A DNA stretch of 64,000 nucleotides from Tectiglobus diatomicola (lineage in GTDB: Bacteria > Pseudomonadota > Alphaproteobacteria > Rhizobiales > Hyphomicrobiaceae), in the NCBI GenBank assembly GCA_039583345.1, contig JAZDSJ010000005.1, forward strand, positions 1-64,000. The letters are read 5' to 3'. The notes beneath the pieces are model-generated. The model did no database searches. It saw only the letters and a program-made list of their open reading frames with translations, and had not been told where the DNA came from. Positions 36,769 to 46,980 of the stretch are shown piece by piece. Both the position numbers and the translations under genes were made by a program. Positions within the stretch are counted from its first letter, which is position 1; the number at the start of each line of letters is the position of its first letter.

Positions 36769-37871
36769 TGCATGATGTGAAATATTGAAGATAGCAAAAC
36801 AATTGCAATACCAAACTAGTATGTTTTCCACACCTTTACAACCATTCACACTTTATTCAGGTACCTAGCTGTTGCATAAAAGAAAATAGTAACTTTAAAA
36901 TTACAGTTTGATGAACTTAGCGGCGGTTTATATAGAAACTATTCGATAGTCTGTGAGCTTGTTTATATTAATTCAATGATGGATTTTCGCATCAGGTCTT
37001 ACTAAAAGTCTGATTATCTAAATTGAGAGTGCTATTACGTGTTGATTTTGGCAACTAAGTTAAGCTAGCCCTAAGATGTATACTGGATTTTGCCATAGAG
37101 TTGACCTCCGGATTTCTAATAGAAACAGTCTTTATTTTGTTTAATGTTTATAACAGCTACTAGGTAATTTCCTTTGGGTATAATATTGTACTTTATACAA
37201 TATTTTTGTCACTCATGCGCCATTTTTGAATGTGCATCTTTACGAAAATCTAAACGTACTTAGTCGTATATAATCTAATAGTGATTGAAAGTATTTTAAA
37301 AGATTTTTACATGCATCACTGAAACCTAGAAGAACGAATGGCTTATCGTTGTGTGCTTTTACTACTTCTTTAAATCTGATAGCAAAACTTTCAGACTTCG
37401 CTAAAAGCAAGCAAGGAGCTTGCTAATGATGCATTTAAAAGCTAAATAAATAGAAGTTTTTTTATCTTTTTGCACTAAGTTGATTTTAATTATTAAAGAA
37501 CAATCAACTATCCTGTAATGTCCAGTATGTAATATTTGGGTCTTGAAAACTTTGCAATATTAAAGCTTGGTCACAAGTTCTAGTTCTTAACTATTATCTT
37601 AATATATGCTGTATCGTAAAATCCTAATTTCATAAGTGAAACGGATAAGAAAAATAAAAAAAGTAATAAAAGGTAATGTAAGTTTTACCAGTATTATGGA
37701 GAATACCTGGAGGTTAATGTCAAATAATGAGCGTTAAATCTCACATTCCAAACCAAAATAAAGTACACCGCAACTTACCAAGTGTTGTAGGTAAAGTCCG
37801 CATTAAGCACGTTTTAGATTAAAGCGGAACTAAACACTACATAAGAGCTAATTGTAATAAATCAAAATTAT
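36769..37871. other. gene-free region
   Basis: About 1.1 kb of AT-rich sequence between the L,D-transpeptidase and the XRE gene. No supported gene, RNA or terminator is seen. Frames are closed every few codons. Confidence 0.5.
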
Positions 37872-38198
37872 TTATTTTTTGGAAAGAAATATGACATTGC
37901 CATAAATCTGTGTGTACCGAGATCCGGAAAATAAATAGGCGTATTCTTCAACTAGCTCAGAAAGAGACATATTGAACCGTTTAAGTATTCCAACCATTAA
38001 AGCTGCAGAAGGGCGACAACTACCCGCCTCAATCTCTTTTACTTGTCTAAGAGTAATCTCCATGGCCGATGCTAAACTGAGTTGTGACATCTTAGCGTCC
38101 ACGCGACAAGACGAGACTATGGCGCCAACAAACTCATCAAACGTTAAGGAAGACAGCGGATCCCGCTGCTTCTGGTCATATACAATCAACATTTGCAC
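37872..38198 (-). CDS. XRE-family helix-turn-helix regulator
   Basis: A 108-residue protein with an XRE/Cro-type helix-turn-helix at about residues 25-80: FVGAIVSSCRVDAKMSQLSLASAMEITLRQVKEIEAGSC followed by RPSAALMVGILKRFNMSLSEL. The domain binds DNA in relatives; no effector domain is attached. The last 25 residues are not family-like. It stands alone between two long gene-free stretches, so its targets cannot be guessed. The possibility that it is a truncated larger regulator remains. Confidence 0.6.
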   Translation of the reverse strand: MQMLIVYDQKQRDPLSSLTFDEFVGAIVSSCRVDAKMSQLSLASAMEITLRQVKEIEAGSCRPSAALMVGILKRFNMSLSELVEEYAYLFSGSRYTQIYGNVIFLSKK

Positions 38199-39893
38199 GT
38201 CCCCGCATTCGTGCTAAAATATAACAAAGTGTACTTGTATTGCGCTTATCTTTGAAGCGCAACTACCATATTGTCTAGCCTCCTAAAATTCATTGTCAAG
38301 TAGTAACTTTCTAGATCCACAATATGACATACCAAATTAATGCAATGCGAACTGTATTAATAATTTCATTGCGCAGACACTTTTTTATATTTTGGCATCC
38401 TAAGGACCACGTCATTGAAAAGTTAGTCTTAAAAACTATTAATCTTTATTAAACTTACTATAGCCAATAAAATACAAAGATTATAATCAGTATTTGTTAG
38501 TTAGCCGAGTTTTAAGCTCATAATGAAGGTTAAATTAGCAAGCTTTAACTAACTACAATAAGGATCATTGTTCAAAGATATTAGCTAATAGCCCAGTTGT
38601 GATACATTTAATCTGCTCCAGATATCATATATCTAACATACTTCAATTACAAAGTTGGTAAAATAGAGAGTGAAAATTAACGAGCTGAGATGCTGGACTT
38701 CGGGTGAAAACAAACTAACAATATCCAAGGATATCATATTTATTGTGTAGAAATCTGAAGTTTTAAAAATGTCAAGTTATGATGAAAATCATTATAATAA
38801 TAGTTAGCAAATCGATAATTTAATATCTTATAATATAGTAGGAGTGAAGCCTATCAATGTCGTCGTAATTGATGCACCTTAAGGTATTAAAATCAGCAAT
38901 TTGCTTGAAAAAAAGTTTGAGGGGAACTTAATCAAAATTAAAGTTTCACTAATACGTTCTCTCGTGAATAGCATACTGTGTCAGTGTTAACAGGTTTAGC
39001 AAGTAATACTGGATTTTCTTGCAAGCATATAATATATCCTATGTAATGATACCAAGTCCATTTGTCGAAATTTAACATCGATGCCCTAAACTTTAAAATA
39101 AAGGTGTGTCTGGTACCTAAAAGCAAGAAACTAAACTTATCTTTGATCTATGTTTAAGCTTAATTTCTGCAGTACATGTATTCAGCAAATTTTGCTTTCA
39201 ATTCACATGTATATAATATAAACTATTTATATTAATATTGTCAGCCTAAAATTAGAATAGGCAGTGATGATACATAACCTGAAATTACATAGTATTTATA
39301 TATAAAAACTGTCACACTTAAATAAAATATTTAATTTTAAACTATTTTAACTTAGTTTTTTATTTGTGTTACTATTAGAAAGTATTAATATAAATTTAAT
39401 TTACGATAGTAAATTATGATTTTTTTCTTATGCACATTAATTATAAAACATGGTAATTTACTAAATTATTATCTTAACATAGATAATTTTTGGAGCAGCG
39501 TTACAATTTTTCTGATGTAGAATATAATATTGATTAAACATAATTGGAAGCAATTGTAATTATTGCTCAATAAGCAGTTGCCTTATATCCATTTTGTTTT
39601 TCTAAAAAAAATTAAATAATTCATACTTATTGTGACGTTGGTTCAGACGTATTTAAGTATGCGTAGATAATTGAGTATGTAAAAAAATAAGAATATTGTC
39701 CTTAAGTGTACACGAAGCTTGCCATTATTTTTTTACTCTATTACAATATAATTTTTATATTTTGTTTATATTAACAACACCAGCCCTGAGATCTTCCTAT
39801 AAGGCTTAATCTTTCTTGATTGATGAGTATGACCCACTGACTTATAAAATATCACTTATTATCATCAGCAGTGGATGAACATGGAAAATTAAT
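38199..39893. other. long gene-free, very AT-rich region
   Basis: About 1.7 kb. The segment 39200-39780 is extremely AT-rich with runs of A and T. Around 38853-38942 a plus-strand frame reads VVVIDAP, a stop, then GIKISNLLEKKFEGNLIKIK. This resembles the N-terminus of YfcG/YghU-type glutathione transferases (TPNGxKxSIxLEE) with the Asn codon turned into a stop. It may be a remnant, with low confidence. Nothing else is recognisable. Confidence 0.35.
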
Positions 39894-40415
39894 ATGATTT
39901 ATGGATTAGTCTATTTGTTGTTTATTACCAATGTAAGTGCGAATGAGAAACACAATCAACTTAGAACTCATGAGCATGGTAGGGGTAGTTTTAATATGGT
40001 AATCGAAGGTCACCACGTTAATATGGAGTTAGAATCCTCAGGTTCAGATATAGTAGGTTTTGAGCATAATGCCAAAACTAAGTCGCAAAAAACAGCTATC
40101 GTTAATGCAAAAAAAAAATTAGAAGATATTGTAAATGTTGCTGTTTTACCTGCGGCTGCAGGTTGTAAGCTTGATAACTCGAAGATAAGTTTGAAAGAAC
40201 AGGCTGAAAAATATGAAAGTACTCACTCAGAATTCTTTGCAGAATACGAATTAGTATGTTCTGACCCAAAAAAACTAACTGAAATAACTTTTTCATACTT
40301 TAATTCTTTTAGAAATGCTGAGACACTCGATGTAAATATAGTTGGTCCAAAATCACAGAAAAAATTTGAGGTTAAGCGTAATTTTATAAAAATTAACCTT
40401 AACGGCATTTTTTAA
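39894..40415 (+). CDS. DUF2796 family periplasmic protein (ZrgA-like)
   Basis: A 173-residue exported protein. A short hydrophobic leader (LVYLLFITNVSA) precedes RTHEHGRGSFNMVIEGHHVNMELESSGSDIVGFEHNAKTKSQ, the DUF2796 signature. Next is a predicted helix and LPAAAGCKLDNSKISL with FAEYELVCSDPKKLTEI (two conserved cysteines). The family includes ZrgA, a zinc-regulated protein linked to zinc uptake in Vibrio. The N-terminal histidines (HNQ, HEHG, HH) could bind metal, but the long His-rich stretch of some relatives is absent. It is 19 bases upstream of an ABC ATPase and FtsX-type permease, and the three look like an operon. Confidence 0.78.
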   Translation: MIYGLVYLLFITNVSANEKHNQLRTHEHGRGSFNMVIEGHHVNMELESSGSDIVGFEHNAKTKSQKTAIVNAKKKLEDIVNVAVLPAAAGCKLDNSKISLKEQAEKYESTHSEFFAEYELVCSDPKKLTEITFSYFNSFRNAETLDVNIVGPKSQKKFEVKRNFIKINLNGIF

Positions 40416-40434
40416 ATATGAGCGTGTTATAGTT

Positions 40435-41166
40435 TTGAGAAGAAAAACCACCAAAGACTTTGACGGTATTGCATCCGATATTATTAAGATGTCTGATGTG
40501 TCATTTGGGTGGCCTAGAACTCAAAATTTTAGGATTAATATTGATAATTTTTCTTTGAAGAAAGGATCAAAAACACTCCTCGTCGGACCATCAGGCAGTG
40601 GCAAATCAACCTTTTTAAGTTTATTATGCGGCATAATTGTACCATTAAAGGGTAATATCGATATTCTTAACGTTAACATAGTAAAACTATCTAACTCTGC
40701 TCGAGACAAGTTTCGAGTAGAAAACATCGGCGTTATTTTTCAGATGTTTAATCTTCTTCCTTATGGTACAGTTATGGACAATGTCTTGCTACCTTTGAGT
40801 TTCGCACAGCAAAGACGTGAACGTGTAGGTCGCACCGAGGAACAAGCTATTAATGAAGCAAGCAGTATTTTAAATGCACTAGGGCTCGATCGTGTGCTAT
40901 TTACTGGACCAGCTTCTGCTTTGAGTGTGGGGCAACAGCAACGAGTAGCAGCGGCACGCGCTCTTATTGGTACACCACCGCTTGTAGTTGCTGATGAACC
41001 AATTTCCGCATTGGACTACGAGCATCAGAAACGTTTCCTGGATCTACTATTCCACCAGATAGAGAAAACTAGCACTACACTATTAATGGTTAGCCATGAT
41101 CGATGCATCGGATCATTATTCGATGATGTATTAGAACTTGGAGATGTTGTGACCTTACGAGGATAG
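40435..41166 (+). CDS. ABC transporter ATP-binding protein (LolD/MacB type)
   Basis: ATPase subunit (243 residues) of an MacB-like ABC system. Motifs are Walker A VGPSGSGKST, Q-loop FQMFNLLPYGTVMDNVLLPL, signature LSVGQQQRVAAARAL (Val in place of the usual Gly), Walker B VVADEPISALD and switch LMVSHD. The frame opens with TTG at 40435; the first ATG, at 40489, would remove the first 18 residues without touching the motifs. Neither has a strong ribosome binding site. It lies between the DUF2796 gene and the permease gene (2 bases apart), so it belongs to the same complex. Confidence 0.85.
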   Translation: MRRKTTKDFDGIASDIIKMSDVSFGWPRTQNFRINIDNFSLKKGSKTLLVGPSGSGKSTFLSLLCGIIVPLKGNIDILNVNIVKLSNSARDKFRVENIGVIFQMFNLLPYGTVMDNVLLPLSFAQQRRERVGRTEEQAINEASSILNALGLDRVLFTGPASALSVGQQQRVAAARALIGTPPLVVADEPISALDYEHQKRFLDLLFHQIEKTSTTLLMVSHDRCIGSLFDDVLELGDVVTLRG

Positions 41167-41168
41167 CC

Positions 41169-42521
41169 GTGAGAATTGTCAAAAATATTCTACAGGCTTT
41201 TTATAATTGTCTACTTGCCGTGATCAGAGTTCATCTGCGGTATGGCCGCGGCGTTAGACACGCGACAGTTTTGCGTTTGGCACTACAATCCCTACATAAT
41301 CGCTGGTTAACTGCTTTATTAACTATTGTGGCAATAGCGTTCAGTGTAATTTTGACATTGAGTGTCGAGAAAGTTCGTAAAGGGGCAAAGTCAAGTTTTA
41401 TAAATACTGTTTCGAGTACAGATATGATCATAGGTGCTCGAAGCAGTGGTATACAACTTTTGCTTTACACGGTTTTTAGGATAGGAAACGCAACAAATAA
41501 TATGACCTGGCGGAGTTATAAAGACATTAGAAATCGTGCTGAAGTTGATTGGATTATTCCAATCTCACTAGGAGATAGTCACCGCGGATTTCGGGTCCTA
41601 GGTACTACAAAGGAATATTTTGATCGTTATAAATACCGGCGCGGTCGTCCGCTTGTGTTTGTTAAAGGAAAACGTTTTGACGACTTATTTGATGCTGTTA
41701 TTGGCGCTGATGTCGCTGCGGCTTTAGGATATAAAGTTGATAATAAAATCATTATCGCTCATGGTGTTGCGCGAGTGAATATACAAAAACATGACGACAA
41801 ACCATTCCGTGTTAGTGGTATCTTGGCTAAAACTGGTACACCCGTAGATCGTACAATACACATAAGTTTGAGGGCGATTGAGGCCATTCACATTAACTGG
41901 CAGGGTGGATTAAATAGAAGAGATCTCACTGTAACAGCTGACGAAGTGCGTGACATGAAATTGGAACCACGTGCCATCACTGCAGCGATGGTTGGTTTGA
42001 AATCAAAGTTAGCTATATTTAAGTTGCAACGTTATGTTAATACATACAGGTCAGAGCCATTGTCTGCAATTCTACCTGGTTCTACGCTTTATGAGTTATG
42101 GGAGCTTATTGAAATTGCCGAAATTGCACTTATGGTGATCTCACTAATGGTCGTTGCAATTGCTATTCTGGGGATGATAACTATGATCTTAGCCACTTTA
42201 AACGAAAGAAGACGGGAGATCGCTATTCTCAGATCTGTAGGTGCAGGTCCTCGTACCATAGTTGTGTTACTTGTAGCAGAGACTGGTATTTTGACTTTTT
42301 CAGGCGTAATGTTGGGAGTATTTTCGACATATGCTCTCTTATTTTTAGTTAGACCTGCAGTTGATAAATGGTGTGGTTTATACCTCAATATCACAGTCCT
42401 GACACCAGCCGAGTTTTGGGCTCTGGTTTTTATAGTTTTTTGCGGAGTATTAGCAGGTTTACTTCCTGCATTTCGTGCTTATCAATATTCTCTAGCGGAT
42501 GGTATGACTGTTCGTAATTAG
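41169..42521 (+). CDS. FtsX/MacB-like ABC permease
   Basis: Membrane permease (450 residues, GTG start). One membrane helix lies at about residues 50-66 (WLTALLTIVAIAFSVILTLSV), then a large extracytoplasmic region (about 70-300), then an FtsX domain with three helices (IALMVISLMVVAIAILGMITMI, a central one, and FWALVFIVFCGVLAGLLPA). Between the last helices is the coupling segment ERRREIAILRSVGAGPRTIVVLLV. This is the MacB/LolC type II layout, which usually drives periplasmic protein or lipoprotein movement rather than import. Together with the DUF2796 protein it resembles a cluster seen in other proteobacteria, possibly in zinc homeostasis. Confidence 0.85.
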   Translation: MRIVKNILQAFYNCLLAVIRVHLRYGRGVRHATVLRLALQSLHNRWLTALLTIVAIAFSVILTLSVEKVRKGAKSSFINTVSSTDMIIGARSSGIQLLLYTVFRIGNATNNMTWRSYKDIRNRAEVDWIIPISLGDSHRGFRVLGTTKEYFDRYKYRRGRPLVFVKGKRFDDLFDAVIGADVAAALGYKVDNKIIIAHGVARVNIQKHDDKPFRVSGILAKTGTPVDRTIHISLRAIEAIHINWQGGLNRRDLTVTADEVRDMKLEPRAITAAMVGLKSKLAIFKLQRYVNTYRSEPLSAILPGSTLYELWELIEIAEIALMVISLMVVAIAILGMITMILATLNERRREIAILRSVGAGPRTIVVLLVAETGILTFSGVMLGVFSTYALLFLVRPAVDKWCGLYLNITVLTPAEFWALVFIVFCGVLAGLLPAFRAYQYSLADGMTVRN

Positions 42522-44334
42522 CCAAATTCGAAATTTAGACTTATGTACAACTTTAATCACTTCAAACTTTGAGTTGTGACACATGCTAATATATGTAAAT
42601 TATTATATGGTCTTTTTGCCTAAAGACTGATATCCGTGCGTAGGTGATAGATTAAGAAACACTCTAAATTTTAAATACATTTTTATAAAGTATAATTATC
42701 TTTTCTAAGATAAAGAGCTTTAAGAAATACCTAATAAATTTGGTGAGATATCAAAGCTTTTTTGTATGATATCTTAAATTAAGCTACGACGATAAATCTC
42801 TTGAAACTGTGCTATGCCTATAAAAGTAAGATTGTAGTTTTATTAGTAGTTTAATAAGCTCTGTTTTAGCTTTAATTATCCAGGAAAAACTTAAGCATTT
42901 TCTAGTACCTTTTCTGCATAATTTCTTGTACGACCTAACTGCTACATTATATCTTAGTTAACACTCAACTTTCTTAAAGTAACCATCATTTCAAGCACTT
43001 CTACGCGTTAGGACTTAAAAATTTGGAATTAGCCAAATAACGCTACAGAGAAATCTAGCTAACATAATAGGAATTATTCCTTTTAGAAGTTTAGATTTAC
43101 TATTACACTCTATAATACAAACAATTTTTGCCTTTGTTTGACAAATTAATTATCTATTATCAAATAATCATGTTTGATGCTGGTGAGATTGGAGGCTTTT
43201 TAATTATATCGAGCCATAAATATACCCTAACTCAAGGCACTTAGTGTGTAATTTTAGCAGTTTGAGATTAGTTTTTATTCCTTACAACGTTATTCAATTG
43301 GTATTACACGAGCTTACACATAAGATTTAAGTAACAATTGTTAGCTTAAAGTGAGTGATAAATTTTATGATTTTGGACTTAGAGGACTGCTTCTCAATTC
43401 GACGCATCTTATGTAAGATCGAAACATTTGTAAATCAAATTTCATAAGAAACCTTTAATTCCAATTTGAGTTTACTGGACTTTACTTATACAGTATGAAA
43501 TTTACTGATGTAACCGAAGCATAAAAGTTTTCGCATGAAGGAAAGCTTGATATATAGTATATCAATAAGTTTTCAAAAAATTTCACGTTTCGACAAAGAA
43601 ACGCTGTTTGCTCTTCGAAAAAAAAATCCTCAAAATCTTAATAAGGTTAGCCAATTTTTTAAAGCCATTTAAACGCTGTAGGGCTCAGAATTTTTTATTA
43701 AAAAGAAACTTTTCGATACAACTAACTTTATAAGAGGTTTACTAAAACTTGGAAGACTTATATTTGAAATTACCATGTGGCTAATACACCAATTGAGTAT
43801 TAACTAAAGTAACTCTTGATAGAATTGAAGTAATAAATTAGTTAGTTCTATTAACTCAAAAGTAAAAATATCATAGATAGTGTAAATTTGCATATGCATA
43901 ATTATAAAATAGTAAATTATATTAATATAAACAACACTAATTTAGAATATGTATTTAAAAATGCGACGACTTACTATGAAAAACTAAGCGTATTTTCTTG
44001 GTTTAAAGATTTTATGAGTTATAAATCCAAAGTATAACTTTTTAAGTCTGAATACATGAAGCATAATAAGAATTTTGAAGTTCTTTCTATTACTATGATC
44101 AGGCCTTTTGGCTTATTCTTTTTCTTAAAAAATATAGCTTTGCTACTCAGAGATAATCCTCTGGATAGCGTTCGATTTATTTAACTTACCTTAATTATGA
44201 ATATAAAGAATAATTCTTGAACAGACAAAGTGCGATTACAAATCACAATTTAAATAATAGTATAAGGTTACTTATCTACACGATAAAAATATTTGATAAA
44301 GCTCTCGTAAAAAGGCGAAATTGTGTATTTAGAT
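42522..44334. other. long gene-free region
   Basis: About 1.8 kb of AT-rich sequence between the permease gene and the CAP lipoprotein gene. No frame longer than about 50 codons, no hairpin terminator and no protein remnant is recognisable. It may be fully decayed genes. Confidence 0.5.
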
Positions 44335-44973
44335 TTAACTCGGAGCGCCAATTACTAATGTCCAAAAAGTTCTGAATTCTGTATCTGGATCAAAAACGAG
44401 AGCAACACCTACATGTTCAGCATCATGAAGTAGTAGATTTCTTTTATGTCCTGTGCTTTTTTGCCACCCAGCCATAACTTCTTTAAAGGTCAACTGTCCT
44501 GTTCCAATATTTTCTGCTGCTACGCGAGCTGTGTAGCCAACTCTTTTGACACGATCCAATGGATCTGAACCATCTGATCCGAAATGTGATACACGATCTA
44601 GATTAGCGAGATCACGAGAATGTAGCTTGGCAGCTTTAGTCAACAGTACGTTTAAGCGAATAGGTTTTAAATTATGTTCGTGTCGATATAAATTAATCAG
44701 GTGCACAGCCTGATCAGCATCAAGTTTAGCATGCAAATAATTATTTTTTTTGAGTTTAGTTTGTATACTAGTATTACCATGATTTGCATTTAGTTCGTTT
44801 GTTTCGTCAACCGATAAACTTCTATATCCGATTTGAGGTAAACCGTTATCTGGCTTATTTGGAAATTTAAATGAATCATTGATGTCGTAAATGCTTTTGG
44901 AATGTAATCGTGGTTCCACACTACAACCTGCCATTACGAGTAAGGTAGCGCTTATCAAAAAACGTAACTTCAA
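44335..44973 (-). CDS. CAP (SCP/PR1) domain lipoprotein
   Basis: A 212-residue predicted lipoprotein. The N-terminus MKLRFLISATLLVMAGC gives a lipobox with Cys17. The CAP domain starts near residue 87 (AVHLINLYRHEHNLKPIRLNVLLTKAAKLHSRDLAN). It then shows the signature HFGSDGSDPLDRVKRVGYTARVAAENIG and GWQKSTGHKRNLLLHDAEHVGVALVFD, with the cavity His and Glu residues kept. Roles of bacterial CAP lipoproteins are poorly known. It is isolated between two long gene-free stretches. The ribosome binding site GGGGGAA precedes the ATG. Confidence 0.88.
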   Translation of the reverse strand: MKLRFLISATLLVMAGCSVEPRLHSKSIYDINDSFKFPNKPDNGLPQIGYRSLSVDETNELNANHGNTSIQTKLKKNNYLHAKLDADQAVHLINLYRHEHNLKPIRLNVLLTKAAKLHSRDLANLDRVSHFGSDGSDPLDRVKRVGYTARVAAENIGTGQLTFKEVMAGWQKSTGHKRNLLLHDAEHVGVALVFDPDTEFRTFWTLVIGAPS

Positions 44974-46393
44974 TCTTTCCCCCGAGATGTGATACTTAGT
45001 CCTTACAAGTTATAATGGCAAGAACTTAAACTCTTCGTACTTCATAATTACACTTACTTTCAATTAACGAAAAAAATATGTTGGTAATTATGTGTTGTGG
45101 TTATCATTTAAAAATACATATCAAAAGTTGTCTGATGTTAATATCCTTAGATATAAGCCAATTGAACGAAATGTATTTTCTATGCATTATATTGTTTGAA
45201 ACGTGCTCTCTAAATTATTTAAGGATTTAGCGATTTAAGTTCACTACAGCCTGTTCGTCGTGCAGCATCTAAGTCTTTAAAACCTATAAATTATAAAGTA
45301 GTACTATGTCAGTTAGCTTTGATATATTCAAAATTTAATTTCCAGTTACTCACAGTATCTAGTCCGATTTATCAGTTCCTGATTTTAATTCATTTACCTT
45401 TAAAACTGTATTGGTAATCCGATATGAATATTGCTCTATTAAAAGAGCAACTGAAAGAAGATTTTGTGCTAATTTTCAAAAAATTAGAGATTGATGTTAT
45501 TAATGTGATTGTTATGAAGAACTTTAAAGAAGGTAGTGCTTTTTTCAAGTACGTATAATAAACTAAATTTTTCTCCAATTGGTTCAGAGGAAAATTTTAT
45601 TAAGTGATATCATTCATACTCAAAATGGAGGTATGATTAGTAACCTTAGTTTTAAAACTAATCCTAATTCAAGAAGCAAATTTGTGAAGATTACTTAAGG
45701 TAAGATTTGCCAATTTAGTCTCAGTAGGATAAACTGTAAGCGAGATGACAAATATATTTGCTTAGTTGTGAGCTAACGGCTCTTCATTGCCACATAAAAA
45801 TTTTCTAATCCAGTGCAACCATTTACTAAGCATCGGAAAGGTCAAGTTGACCACTCTTTTAATAGTTTTAAACCTGCATATGAACTTGTATACTTTTTTA
45901 GACAAAATGACATTTTACTTAATCTTTATTTAGATAATAGGTCATAGTGTAATTCATTTTAATTCAAGAAAAACTATGTAAGACTACTTGGCGTATTCGA
46001 ACGTACTAAATTTTTTGACGAACAAACTGTCGTGAATGCTAGGTCTAACGAATTACTATATGATGTTGCAGCTGACTTTCAATAAAGGAAATTACCCGCA
46101 TGTAACCTGTCATTGGATATGTTCATAATTCTGCTGACAGGACAGCGAGCCAAGCTGACTTGATTTTGAAAGATTATGATTATATGTATTGGATCGAGGT
46201 CTTAGTGTTGCTAAAAGTACATAAAAACTAAAAAGCGCAATGAGTGTTCAAATTAAAAATACTCTTAAATGACTACACTACATCTTTCTAAGACGATGCT
46301 ATCGTCTATTAAGGGTGCAAATGTATCAATTAAGTAAAGATTAACTTAAATATTTGCTGTTAAAGCAACGCGTGCCACTTATTTTGGCTGTAG
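44974..46393. other. gene-free region with a possible decayed gene
   Basis: About 1.4 kb without a supported gene. From 45963 to 46085 a plus frame is open for 40 codons: it begins FKKNYVRLLGVFERTKFF, includes NARSNELLYDVAADF, and then stops. It faintly recalls the start of an NDUFAF5-type methyltransferase, followed by broken frames. I treat this only as a probable remnant of unknown identity. Confidence 0.25.
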
Positions 46394-46428
46394 AAAAAAG
46401 CCGGAATGCGGTAAATTCCGGCTTTTTT
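46394..46428. terminator. strong (bidirectional) rho-independent terminator
   Basis: A perfect 14-bp inverted repeat runs AAAAAAGCCGGAAT (46394-46407) to ATTCCGGCTTTTTT (46415-46428) with a 7-base loop. A-tract and T-tract make it work in both directions. On the minus strand a short frame ends with a stop at 46433-46435, only 4 bases before it, so it may be the terminator of a decayed minus-strand gene. Confidence 0.9.
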
Positions 46429-46980
46429 GTGCCTATTTCTGGCTTGGGATAAAACGAGCAGACTGCTCATATCTACTGTCTATCCGTGTGATTTGTTTCG
46501 GCTAGATAACAAGTCACTAATGTAGAAACCGCTGGCCTTAGATGGCAAAATTCAGCGGGTGTTTAATCTTCACACATGCCAAGCTTTGTAGGTGAATTGA
46601 GAGTTTGCACTGAACTGTGTTTACAGGTAACGTGCTCGTATTATATTTCCTACGTGCTATCTAAAGTGAAAATCATAACAAGAATCATAACAAGTGTAAG
46701 ATTCGAAATTTTCTAACGAAGCCTTTATCAGACTCAGCAGAATCACGCTTGACTATTATTCATCATAGCCTATGTTTCATCTGTTTGTCACCTTTTTTTA
46801 AATTTTTATGCTACTTGCAGTGAACAACTTTGTCTTTTATGACTCACTAAATTAAGTAGAATATGCGTTTGGATCGTATTTTATAAAATTAAAATAGCTA
46901 AATGACTAGTGTCGTCTTGAACAAGATATACAGACACAACATTTTCGTAATGTGAATCTTATACAAAGTGAACCTAACTC
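46429..46980. other. region upstream of aroC with possible minus-strand remnant
   Basis: The minus strand reads PKQITRIDSRYEQSARFIPS then QK and a stop at 46433-46435, just before the strong terminator. I cannot name the protein. A perfect tandem duplication of the 12-mer AATCATAACAAG lies at 46671-46694. The aroC promoter should be near the right edge. Confidence 0.35.
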
